Positions 8,985-16,118 of a stretch of DNA of 64,000 nt are shown here, in pieces; within the stretch, counting starts at the first letter, position 1; the number at the start of each line of letters is the position of its first letter. Position numbers and translations under genes: made by a program. The stretch comes from RGIG4097 sp045613765 (lineage in GTDB: Bacteria > Bacillota > Clostridia > Christensenellales > CAG-917): positions 94,601 to 158,600 of the forward strand of contig JAZLBO010000020.1 of NCBI GenBank assembly GCA_045613765.1, written 5' to 3'. The notes under the pieces were generated by a model. It saw nothing but the letters and a program-made list of their open reading frames with translations, was not told the origin of the DNA and ran no database searches.

Positions 8985-9060
8985 GCTGGTATGGCTCAGT
9001 CGGTAGAGCAGCTGATTCGTAATCAGCAGGCCGCCGGTTCAAATCCGGCTACCAGCTCCA
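8985..9060 (+). tRNA. tRNA-Thr (anticodon CGT)
   Basis: The full cloverleaf can be drawn by hand. Acceptor GCTGGTA pairs with TACCAGC, the anticodon stem is GCTGA/TCAGC with loop TTCGTAA, and the T-stem is GCCGG/CCGGC with loop TTCAAAT. CCA is encoded. Anticodon CGT reads ACG (Thr). A hairpin terminator follows at once and merges into the repeat element described next. Confidence 0.97.
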
Positions 9061-9338
9061 AAAGACAAGCAAAAATGCTTGTCTTTTTTTTTGTAGTCGG
9101 ATTTCGGGCTTTGCCCTTGTGCCATAAGGCACGAACCGGCTTTCGCCGCTGACGCTCTAAATGGCGTGAACTCCATTTATTCGCTATTACGCTCGTGCAC
9201 TCGCTACAAATCCGGTACAGCTCCAAAAGACAAGTGAAAGCTTGTCTTTTTTTTTGTAGTCGGATTTCGGGCTTTGCCCTTGTGCCATAAGGCACGAACC
9301 GGCTTTTCGCCACCAAAATCGTTCAAATCTGTGCGAGC
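9061..9338 (+). repeat. tRNA-Thr-linked tandem element (one full copy plus one degenerate copy)
   Basis: Copy A spans 9061-9225 and ends by re-creating the tRNA 3' end (AAATCCGGTACAGCTCCA). Copy B starts at 9226 and decays near 9338. Each copy has a GACAAG-type terminator hairpin and then an inverted T-arm copy (GTAGTCGGATTT ... GAACCGGC). In copy A the T-loop of the inverted copy is interrupted at 9106-9133 by two small hairpins (GGGC-TTT-GCCC and GTGCC-ATAA-GGCAC). No gene is supported here. Open frames across it are by-products of the repeat. Confidence 0.85.
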
Positions 9339-9348
9339 TGTCGCAATA

Positions 9349-9379
9349 GAAAAAGACAGGAAAATTTCCTGTCTTTTTT
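9349..9379 (-). terminator. bidirectional terminator behind the PAP2 gene
   Basis: AAAAAGACAGGAAA / TTTCCTGTCTTTTT hairpin between the Thr-linked element and the PAP2 gene end. Confidence 0.75.
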
Positions 9380-9399
9380 GTTTTTATTGATTAAATTGT

Positions 9400-10581
9400 T
9401 TACAATTGGTTTTGCAATTCTTCAGCTGCAATGGTTGTTTCTTCAACCACTACATCTATGTTTTCATCTGCCACTGTCACATCTTCTTCTGCTACTGCGT
9501 TCTCGTCGTTGATGGCATCTTCTTCGGCAGTTGTGTCATCATCAACTGAGTTGCTTATGCCAAACATTGCTTTCACGTGTGCGCCTTTTGAGATGAAGAT
9601 TTCTCTTGCAATAATCATTGACACAAATGCGAGTGTTCCACCCATGAGAACATCACTGAAGAAGTGTGCGCCAACCACTATTCTGCTGACTGCCACAAGA
9701 CCTACTGCAACAATGGTTGACACCCAAATTACCACTTTATGCCACGTTTTCTTCACTTCAAGTACGTCAATGAGCATAATGAGTGCATACACCATGCCTG
9801 CTGCACAGGTGTGTCCACTGGGGAAAGATTTGAAAGCATCAGAGTAGCCAAAGAGTTCTTTTGCATTGTACACTTTGTTGTTGTCGGTGGACACAAACCA
9901 CTTTGTAAAGTTGTCAAATCCACCCATGATTTGCCCCACTTCACTGTTCATTGCACGATAGCGCATTCTGCCTACTGGCTCTTTGATAACCATGACCAAA
10001 AGGTTGGCAAGTGCTGCCATAACTGCAGATGCAAGGACAAATTTTGTGAGTTTTGCAAGGGTTGCATTGCTCAATGATTTCATTGACAAAATTGTCAAAC
10101 CTTCAAAGGCTATTGCAAGCAAAATTTCAACTGCGATTAATGCCCCGTTGTCTTCCAAAGCGTGTATGAGTTCATAACGCGCAAACTCGTTGCCACCCGT
10201 GACAAATGTGTCCTTCAAAATATGCTCAATGACGTAACCAAATATATCACTGAACATAAGCCAAAATGCCACCGTGCCTGCCACTGCGCATATCACTGCA
10301 AAGATTACGTTCCAAGGCTTTTTGTTGTACACCTTGATGAAAAACCAAAAACAAATTGTTGCACATGCGCCAATCAAAATATAGATGGCACTGCTTCCAA
10401 CAATTTCAAAAAAGACGCCAAAAACGTCATCTGCAAGATATGCACCATCTTCAAGCGCACCTTTTGTGAGCAAATGACTTACTTCAAGGTCAGTAAAGGT
10501 TGCAGTCACAAGCAAGCCTGCAAATACAACCACAAATACTGCAACTGCAATCCAAGATTTTTGTTTGAGTGTCAATTTCAT
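9400..10581 (-). CDS. PAP2-superfamily membrane phosphatase
   Basis: Integral membrane acid phosphatase of the PAP2 fold, probably acting on a lipid phosphate or pyrophosphate such as undecaprenyl or phosphatidate. The 393 residues include several membrane helices. The signature is visible as FPSGHTCAAG and SRIVVGAHFFSDVLMGG, with an upstream KEPVGRMRYR giving the first basic motif. About 50 C-terminal residues form an acidic low-complexity tail (Glu/Asp/Ala/Val), probably cytoplasmic and unusual for the family. Start ATG 10581 has GGAGAG upstream. It appears monocistronic. The exact substrate is unknown. Confidence 0.85.
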   Translation of the reverse strand: MKLTLKQKSWIAVAVFVVVFAGLLVTATFTDLEVSHLLTKGALEDGAYLADDVFGVFFEIVGSSAIYILIGACATICFWFFIKVYNKKPWNVIFAVICAVAGTVAFWLMFSDIFGYVIEHILKDTFVTGGNEFARYELIHALEDNGALIAVEILLAIAFEGLTILSMKSLSNATLAKLTKFVLASAVMAALANLLVMVIKEPVGRMRYRAMNSEVGQIMGGFDNFTKWFVSTDNNKVYNAKELFGYSDAFKSFPSGHTCAAGMVYALIMLIDVLEVKKTWHKVVIWVSTIVAVGLVAVSRIVVGAHFFSDVLMGGTLAFVSMIIAREIFISKGAHVKAMFGISNSVDDDTTAEEDAINDENAVAEEDVTVADENIDVVVEETTIAAEELQNQL

Positions 10582-10672
10582 AAATATCTCTCCAAAAGTA
10601 GATAAGATATTATGATTTTACCATACAACTCAAATCTTTTCAAGAATAAACCACAAAATCCCCTCAAACAAA

Positions 10673-10698
10673 AAAAGAGCAAGTTGCCTTGCTCTTTT
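10673..10698 (-). terminator. terminator of the DUF1232 gene
   Basis: AAAAGAGCAAG / CTTGCTCTTTT hairpin directly behind the DUF1232 stop codon. Confidence 0.75.
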
Positions 10699-10705
10699 GA
10701 TTGGA

Positions 10706-11125
10706 TTATTTTTTCTTGGTTTTGTCGCGCCATTTGACAAACTTTTTCAGGTCGTGCCCCACAAGTGACATACACACGCTTATGACTGATGCATCATCAA
10801 CATAACCAATCAATGGTATGAAGTCGGGCATCATATCACTTGGCAATAGAAAATACAACAACGCACTTGTGACTGCAACTATCGTTGCTGTTGGCACTTT
10901 GGTGTATTCCTTTTTGATATAGCATTTCAAGAGTGAAAGGAAGGTTGGCACTTTGGCAAGTTTTCCACCCACTTTAGGTATTCCTTTCAACTTGTCTTCT
11001 ACTTGAATAAGCATCCCATCAACCTTGTCCGTGCTTGTCAACAACTCTTGTGCCTGAGTGTAGCCACCTTCAAGCGCCTCAACTGCCTCGTCTGTTGTTA
11101 TCTTTGTTTTTTCTTTCTTTTTCAT
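10706..11125 (-). CDS. DUF1232 (YkvA-type) small membrane protein
   Basis: Protein of 139 residues with the DUF1232 core in its second half: a hydrophobic stretch followed by YFLLPSDMMPDFIPLIGYVDD, the family hallmark. The N-terminal 70 residues are charged and probably cytoplasmic. No biochemical role is established for the family. The ribosome site before ATG 11125 is weak. It lies 45 bp downstream of the serine dehydratase gene on the same strand and may be co-transcribed, since no terminator is seen between them. Confidence 0.75.
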   Translation of the reverse strand: MKKKEKTKITTDEAVEALEGGYTQAQELLTSTDKVDGMLIQVEDKLKGIPKVGGKLAKVPTFLSLLKCYIKKEYTKVPTATIVAVTSALLYFLLPSDMMPDFIPLIGYVDDASVISVCMSLVGHDLKKFVKWRDKTKKK

Positions 11126-11170
11126 GGTATAAAATTCAATTCCCGTTGTTTATATATTTATTTTGATATA

Positions 11171-12598
11171 TTAAAGTTTGATTAGTGCAAGACCACCCTC
11201 AGAGGTTTCTCTGTATGAGGGGCGAAGATCCTCGCCTGTTTCTCGCATTGTTTTGATGACGTTGTCAAGGGACATTTTGCGTGAGTCCCAAAGAAGATTT
11301 GCCAAACTGACTGCATTGATTGCTCGCATTGCTGCAACTGCATTTCTTTCAATACAGGGTATTTGAACAAGTCCACATATAGGATCACAAGTGAGTCCAA
11401 GATGGTGTTCCATTGCGATTTCAGCAGAGTACTCAATCTTGTCAATATCGTATCCGTAGAGTTCGGCAAGACCTGCAGATGCCATTGAACAAGCACTGCC
11501 AATTTCTGCTTGACAACCACACTCTGCACCTGATATTGATGCATTGGTTTTGATAAGATTGCCCACTATACCTGCAGTGATAAGTGCATTGACAATTTGT
11601 CTATCGGTGTATTTGTTCTTTTGTTGTTGATAGTAAAGGACTGCAGGGACAACACCTGCTGCGCCACAAGTGGGGGCTGTTGCCACTCTTTCCCCAGATG
11701 CATTTTGCTCGCCTACTGCAAATGCAAAGGCGCAGACAATACGGTTTTCTCTTGTTTCTGCACTTTCCCAAATGTCTTGGTTATAGTAGAGAGATTTTGC
11801 CTTCTTTTTCACTTCAAGACCACCGGGCAATATGCCTGCATCTATGATGCCACGATGGATTGCATCTTTCATCACATCCCACACCTTGTGCATATAGTCA
11901 AGGAAGTCTGGACCTTCTTTTGATATTGCATACTCCCAAATGCGCATATTGTTGGCTTTGCAGTAGTTGGCAATATCCGTGAAGGTGTGCAGATCATATA
12001 CGTCGGGGGTGTCTGTTAATTTTTGATTTTCGTAAAGGATACTGCCACCACCAACGCTCATAACACGCTTGCGAGCCACTTCCTTTCCGTCAGTGTAGCC
12101 AATGATGTCCATTGTGTTGGGATGAGGGATATCTGTGGTTGACATATCAAACTCAACTTGGCAAGGTATGGGTGCAAAGGTCTTGACACACACTCTATCT
12201 GTGCCGTGGCCTTTGCCCGTCTTTGAAAGTGAGCCATAAAGGATGACCTTGACACTGTCTATGCCTTCATTGTTGAGAGCAAACTCCTTGCAAGCACGCT
12301 CGGGACCCATTGTATGTGAACTTGACGGGCCTCTGCCAATCTTGTATAACTCAACAAGGGATTTCATGCCCGTTGCATCTTTTCTGCTCTCTGCAGTTTT
12401 GGTGGGCATAAAGTCTTCTGCACCAACGTCAAATATGCGCATCATCTCAATGAGATGTATTGCAGACGGCACAGATTGTCCCTTCTCCCACTTGGATATC
12501 GCTTGGTCGCTGACTTTGAGCAACTTGGCGAGTTCGCGTTGGGACAAGCCCTTTTCAACTCTCAATTCCTTAATTTTGCTTGGGTTAATAGTGTTCAT
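11171..12598 (-). CDS. L-serine ammonia-lyase (Fe-S) with N-terminal XRE DNA-binding domain
   Basis: Predicted 475-residue fusion. Residues 1-60 are a Cro/C1-type helix-turn-helix (IKELRVEKGLSQRELAKLLK, then VSDQAISKWEKG). The rest is a one-chain iron-sulfur L-serine dehydratase that makes pyruvate and ammonia. Visible parts are RGPSSSHTMGP and KTGKGHGTD (beta domain) and the alpha domain with TCGAAGVVPAV, GAECGCQAEIGSACSM and HHLGLTCDPICGLVQIPC, which supply the cluster cysteines. The reading frame is continuous, with AAGGA before ATG 12598, so the fusion is not a frameshift artefact. The HTH suggests a trigger enzyme that regulates DNA, perhaps its own promoter, according to serine or cluster status. 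Confidence 0.9.
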   Translation of the reverse strand: MNTINPSKIKELRVEKGLSQRELAKLLKVSDQAISKWEKGQSVPSAIHLIEMMRIFDVGAEDFMPTKTAESRKDATGMKSLVELYKIGRGPSSSHTMGPERACKEFALNNEGIDSVKVILYGSLSKTGKGHGTDRVCVKTFAPIPCQVEFDMSTTDIPHPNTMDIIGYTDGKEVARKRVMSVGGGSILYENQKLTDTPDVYDLHTFTDIANYCKANNMRIWEYAISKEGPDFLDYMHKVWDVMKDAIHRGIIDAGILPGGLEVKKKAKSLYYNQDIWESAETRENRIVCAFAFAVGEQNASGERVATAPTCGAAGVVPAVLYYQQQKNKYTDRQIVNALITAGIVGNLIKTNASISGAECGCQAEIGSACSMASAGLAELYGYDIDKIEYSAEIAMEHHLGLTCDPICGLVQIPCIERNAVAAMRAINAVSLANLLWDSRKMSLDNVIKTMRETGEDLRPSYRETSEGGLALIKL

Positions 12599-12633
12599 AA
12601 CGTCATTTCCTTAAAATTAAACTATTTGTATAT

Positions 12634-12662
12634 ATTATACACCATATTATCCATATTTGAAA
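12634..12662 (-). promoter_or_regulatory. possible promoter of the XRE-serine dehydratase gene
   Basis: Good -10 TATAAT with a weak -35 TTTCAA at 17 bp. It lies 36 bp upstream of the start codon. Confidence 0.5.
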
Positions 12663-12692
12663 GCCCTTTTTCAAAATTCAACAACATTTTTC

Positions 12693-12705
12693 CAACTAAT
12701 AGTTG
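12693..12705. promoter_or_regulatory. palindrome CAACTA-A-TAGTTG upstream of the serine dehydratase promoter
   Basis: Perfect 6-bp dyad around one base, about 30 bp upstream of the proposed -35 box. This is the kind of site an XRE domain could bind. The link to the fused HTH is inference. Confidence 0.35.
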
Positions 12706-12740
12706 AAATTCGGTATAGAATATCTTTTATATTTGATATT

Positions 12741-12769
12741 AAAAAAGACACTCAATCGAGTGCCTTTTT
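12741..12769 (-). terminator. terminator of the zinc-ribbon coiled-coil gene
   Basis: GCACTC / GAGTGT-type hairpin with a T-run on the minus strand, 15 bp behind the stop codon. Confidence 0.85.
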
Positions 12770-12784
12770 ATTTTTTAATACTGA

Positions 12785-13459
12785 TTATTCAATGTTTGAA
12801 GGTTCTGCTGAATCGCTTGCAGGTGCTTCGGGCTTTGCAAATGCTTTCTTCAAAAATGACTTGCCTGCATTGAATACGTCCTTAAGACCATTGACTGCTT
12901 CTGCATTGATGACGTTTGTCTTTTCTTCAACTGCAGGTGCTTCTTCTGCAACGGGTGCTGCTTCCACTGTTTCGGTTGCAGGTGTTGCAACTGTTGAGCA
13001 GACGCCAGCCACCTTTGACTTGATTGCTTCGTATGCACTTACAAGGCGTGCCTTGATGTTTTGAGTTGACTTAAGTTCGTTTTGGAGTTTTTCTTTTGCT
13101 GCAGTGAGTTCTGCCTTGACCTTTTCTTCAACTGCCTTTGCAACGATTTGTGCTTCGATTGCAATAATCTTGCCTTCGATTTCCTTGATCTTTGCTTCTA
13201 CTGCAGAAACTTTTTCCTTTGCTTTTGCAACAAATTTGTCCTTTTCTGTCTTGACTGCTGTTGAGATTTTGTCCATCTTGTTGATGGTGTCAACTGCTGC
13301 CATATCAGTGATGAACACATGACCACAATCCATGCAAATGTTGAACTTGGGGTTTACAGGAAGAACGCCGTCTTCATTGGGAATATGTGATGTGATAAAG
13401 CCCAATTCAAAAGGATAGTTGCGGATGTTTTCTGAATTACAAATGCTACATTTTTTCAT
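12785..13459 (-). CDS. zinc-ribbon protein with long coiled coil, function unknown
   Basis: Protein of 224 residues. The N-terminus carries two CxxC pairs (MKKCSICNSE and NICMDCGHVFI) that would bind one zinc ion. Residues about 60-140 are a heptad-like Lys/Glu/Ala coiled coil. A Val/Ala/Glu-rich linker follows, then NGLKDVFNAGKSFLKKAFAKPE, which could be an amphipathic helix. No catalytic motif or signal peptide is visible. AGAGGT lies upstream of ATG 13459. It is monocistronic with its own terminator. I do not recognise a named family. Confidence 0.75.
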   Translation of the reverse strand: MKKCSICNSENIRNYPFELGFITSHIPNEDGVLPVNPKFNICMDCGHVFITDMAAVDTINKMDKISTAVKTEKDKFVAKAKEKVSAVEAKIKEIEGKIIAIEAQIVAKAVEEKVKAELTAAKEKLQNELKSTQNIKARLVSAYEAIKSKVAGVCSTVATPATETVEAAPVAEEAPAVEEKTNVINAEAVNGLKDVFNAGKSFLKKAFAKPEAPASDSAEPSNIE

Positions 13460-13827
13460 TTTTATACCTCTAATTTTTATTTTCTTGTTATTAGCGCAAC
13501 AATTTTCTTGTTTTTGTTGTGTCTTTGATGATTGGATTATACACCATACTTTTCAAAAAAGCAACAAATTTTTGAAAATTGTTGGAATTTTGTTTTTTAT
13601 TTGTGAGATAAGTCAAAATCACTTGCGAAAACACGCATATTGTGCTAATATCCCAAATGCAAATGATATTGAATATATTATAATATATAACAAATTATTG
13701 AAATAATCAATACCAAAAGCGTTTCAAATCTAACACATGCAAGCGCAAATTAACTTTGCCCTCATGGTAGGAAAGATGCAGAGCCTATTTCCTTCCACTC
13801 GGGCGTTGATTTGCTTCGCAACTAAAC
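13460..13827. other. non-coding stretch upstream of tRNA-Glu with a copy of the tRNA 5' end
   Basis: No convincing gene. Positions 13758-13768 repeat the first 11 bases of the tRNA-Glu gene (GCCCTCATGGT), followed by hairpin-forming sequence up to the real gene. A TATAAT box at 13679-13684 has no good -35 partner. The tRNA promoter is therefore uncertain. Confidence 0.5.
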
Positions 13828-13902
13828 GCCCTCATGGTCAAGCGGTTAAGACGTCGCCCTCTCACGGCGGAATCTGGGGTTCGATTCCCCATGGGGGTAC
13901 CA
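13828..13902 (+). tRNA. tRNA-Glu (anticodon CTC)
   Basis: Acceptor GCCCTCA pairs with TGGGGGT, allowing two G-T pairs. The anticodon stem TCGCC/GGCGG closes loop CTCTCAC, so the anticodon is CTC (GAG codon). The T-stem is TGGGG/CCCCA with loop TTCGATT. CCA is encoded. A terminator hairpin and the repeat family follow directly. Confidence 0.95.
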
Positions 13903-14360
13903 AAAAAAACACTCGTTATGAGTGTTTTTTTATTATTCATTTTTATTCTTCATTTATCCCACGGGGAATTTGCACACTTTGTGTGCGCAACTTTGTTGCA
14001 CGAACCCCAGAACACTGGGCTGGCGCTCACCTTTTGAGAGTAAACTCTCTCGGCTCACTATTTCACGATTCCCATGGGGGTACCAATGAAAACAAGTCCT
14101 TCACGGGCTTGTTTTTCTTTTTTTCATGGGGAATTGCACACTTTGTGTGCGTGGCATTGTTGCACGAACCCCAGAACACTGGGGTGGCGTTTCGCTACAT
14201 GAGTGAACTCACTCGCTACACTATTTCGCTCACTACGTTCTCTACGATTCCCATGGGGGTACCAAAAAACAAGTCCTTCCCGGGCTTGTTTTCTTTTTCT
14301 CATGGGAAATTTGCACTCTTTGTGTGCGTGGCTTTGCCACACGAACCCCAGAACACTGAA
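13903..14360 (+). repeat. tRNA-Glu-linked tandem elements (two full copies, one truncated)
   Basis: Copy A is 13903-14085, copy B is 14086-14264, copy C is 14265 to about 14360. Copies A and B end by re-creating the tRNA 3' end (CCCATGGGGGTACCA). Each starts with a terminator hairpin, then CATGGGGAAT and CGAACCCCAG, the inverted T-arm. Two hairpins with short T-rich loops interrupt the T-loop (for example GCACAC-TTT-GTGTGC and GCAAC-TTT-GTTGC). In copies A and B the forward T-arm is also split, by about 58 bp containing a GAGT-type hairpin and CTCGGCTCACTATTTC or a variant. No gene is supported. Confidence 0.85.
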
Positions 14361-14485
14361 AACCCATAACGTTATTACAATTTGTAAATTATTTATATTT
14401 ATTTTTAGGAAATGGGGGAATTTGATTGTAAATTGTTGTGGTTTGGTGTAGAATATGTTTGAAATTGATATTGGCAATGTATTTG

Positions 14486-14530
14486 CTCGCAGTTCGTAAC
14501 CATCCTGCGTTATCAAAACTAGGAGAAAGA
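14486..14530 (+). promoter_or_regulatory. preQ1 class I riboswitch aptamer
   Basis: CGCAG and CTGCG form stem P1 around the loop TTCGTAACCATC. The tail AAAACTAGGAG follows and can form the H-type pseudoknot. This matches the compact class I preQ1 aptamer. It sits 63 bp before a queuosine-precursor transporter gene, with a terminator in between, so control is probably by transcription termination on preQ1 binding. Confidence 0.9.
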
Positions 14531-14547
14531 CATCTATGTTTATTGGT

Positions 14548-14583
14548 CCTGTTTGATGATTTGGTCAAACAGGTCTTTTTTTT
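14548..14583 (+). terminator. expression-platform terminator of the preQ1 riboswitch
   Basis: CCTGTTTGA / TCAAACAGG stem followed by eight T, ending 10 bp before the transporter start codon. Confidence 0.85.
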
Positions 14584-14592
14584 GAGGATATA

Positions 14593-15330
14593 ATGAAATT
14601 TAAGGCTTTTATCAAAAAGGAAATTGATGAAACAAGGGTTTTGTTGAAGTGCATACCTGCTGTTGTTGTCACATTGTTTGTTGTCAGCGTCGTGTCTATG
14701 AACATACTTGCCAACAAGACTTTGGTGCAACTTGAGTGGATTGCTCTTGACGGTGGCATATTGATTTCTTGGCTTTCATTTATGTGTATGGACATCATAA
14801 CCAAACACTTTGGGCCAAAGGCGTCAAACAAGGTGTCTATCCTTGCTGCGCTCATCAATTTGTTGACTTGTGCAATATTTTATATTGCAAGTGTAATTCC
14901 GTCCAACGCAAGCGACTACACTGCCCTCAACTCTATCCTTGGTGGCACGTGGTTTATATTGCTCAGTAGCACCATAGCATTTTTGTTGTCTGCACTCATC
15001 AACAACTGTCTTAACCACCTTATAAGCAAGTGCTTTAAGGATCAGGACAGCAAAAAGTCATACGTGGTGGCAACATACGTTTCCACTTTTGTGGGGCAAT
15101 TTTTGGATAACTTGATATTCTCTGTCCTTGTGTTTATGCTCTTTGCACCTATTTTCTGGGACGGGTTCAGCTGGACTTTTGTTCAATGCACAATGTGTTC
15201 ATTGACAGGTGCTTTGTTGGAACTTGTCATGGAAATCATCTTCTCCCCCATTGGATACAAGATTGTAAACAAGTGGAAGGCTCAAGACATTGGAAGACAA
15301 TATTTAGATTTGATAAAGAAGGAAGGTTAA
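14593..15330 (+). CDS. queuosine precursor transporter, VUT (YhhQ) family
   Basis: Integral membrane protein of 245 residues with about six hydrophobic helices, related to YhhQ/DUF165 transporters that import queuosine precursors such as preQ1 or preQ0. The family context is strong: a preQ1 riboswitch and its terminator lie directly upstream. Internal landmarks are GGILISWLSFMCMDIITKHFG and VGQFLDNLIFS. GAGGAT precedes ATG 14593. The gene is followed after 2 bp by a short-chain dehydrogenase, forming one unit. The exact substrate (preQ1, preQ0 or queuine) cannot be read from sequence. Confidence 0.85.
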   Translation: MKFKAFIKKEIDETRVLLKCIPAVVVTLFVVSVVSMNILANKTLVQLEWIALDGGILISWLSFMCMDIITKHFGPKASNKVSILAALINLLTCAIFYIASVIPSNASDYTALNSILGGTWFILLSSTIAFLLSALINNCLNHLISKCFKDQDSKKSYVVATYVSTFVGQFLDNLIFSVLVFMLFAPIFWDGFSWTFVQCTMCSLTGALLELVMEIIFSPIGYKIVNKWKAQDIGRQYLDLIKKEG

Positions 15331-15332
15331 TT

Positions 15333-15989
15333 ATGAAAATTATGATCACTGGCACAAGCAAAGGTATCGGCTTGGCAATCGCAAAGTTGTTTTTGGAAAA
15401 AGGTCATTCAGTTTTGGGTGTTGACAGACTTGAGAGTGCAATTTCGCACCCCTGCTACACCCATCATCAATGTGACATTAGAGAGTATGACAAATTGCCT
15501 GACGTCAAAGACGTCAACGTGCTCATCAACAATGCGGGCACACAAAACGAAGAAGACATTGACACCAACTTGAAGGCTCTCATACATATCACAGAAAGAT
15601 ATGGCGTGCAAGAAAACATCAAATCTATCTTGAATATTGGCTCTGCAAGTGGACATACCGGCAGTGAGTTCCCCTACTACTGCGCAAGCAAAGGTGGTGT
15701 GATTTCATACACAAAGAACGTGGCGTTGCGTGTGGCAAACTACGGTGCAACCTGCAACAGCCTTGACCCCGGCGGTGTCTTGACCGAACTCAACGCTCCC
15801 GTCATCAACAATAAGGAACTTTGGGCGCAAATCATGGATGTCACACCTATGAAAAAGTGGGCAACTGTTGAAGAAATTGCAAAGTGGGCGTACTTCTTGA
15901 CAATGGAAAACACCTTCTGCACAGGACAAAGTATTGTTGTTGACGGTGGCGAATCTATCAACTTCAAATTTGTCTGGGAAGAAAACTGA
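15333..15989 (+). CDS. short-chain dehydrogenase/reductase in the preQ1-regulated operon
   Basis: NAD(P)-dependent SDR of 218 residues. The nucleotide loop is TGTSKGIG near residue 6, with NNAG in the middle, and the catalytic set is Ser in NIGSASG and YxxxK in YYCASKGG. The C-terminus keeps the SDR-typical GQSIVVDGG. GGAAGG lies 8 bp before ATG 15333. The frame is open further upstream into the transporter gene, but this start gives the normal Rossmann N-terminus. Its place behind a queuosine-precursor transporter is unusual. The substrate is unknown, and a role in precursor salvage is only a guess. Confidence 0.85.
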   Translation: MKIMITGTSKGIGLAIAKLFLEKGHSVLGVDRLESAISHPCYTHHQCDIREYDKLPDVKDVNVLINNAGTQNEEDIDTNLKALIHITERYGVQENIKSILNIGSASGHTGSEFPYYCASKGGVISYTKNVALRVANYGATCNSLDPGGVLTELNAPVINNKELWAQIMDVTPMKKWATVEEIAKWAYFLTMENTFCTGQSIVVDGGESINFKFVWEEN

Positions 15990-16058
15990 CTGACAAATCA
16001 AACTCGCTTTTATTATAAATAATAAAACCTATCCAAAAAACACAAAAATATATAAAGA

Positions 16059-16085
16059 AAAGGCACTCAAATGAGTGCCTTTTTT
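16059..16085. terminator. shared terminator between the SDR gene and the BspA-like gene
   Basis: AAAAGGCACTC / GAGTGCCTTTTT hairpin, symmetrical enough to serve both converging genes. Confidence 0.85.
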
Positions 16086-16118
16086 GTGCAGTTGAACTGC
16101 TATTGTTTTTGATTATGC

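Noticed and set aside
9023..9316. Minus-strand frame of 97 codons near tRNA-Thr
   Set aside because: It covers part of the tRNA gene and both element copies; no start signals.
13733..13747. Fragment of 16S rRNA (CTAACACATGCAAG)
   Set aside because: Only about 14 bases match the 5' region of 16S rRNA and nothing around them does; most likely chance.
13737..14369. Open frame of 210 codons
   Set aside because: It runs through tRNA-Glu and the tandem elements; its protein repeats simply mirror the DNA repeats. No ribosome site.
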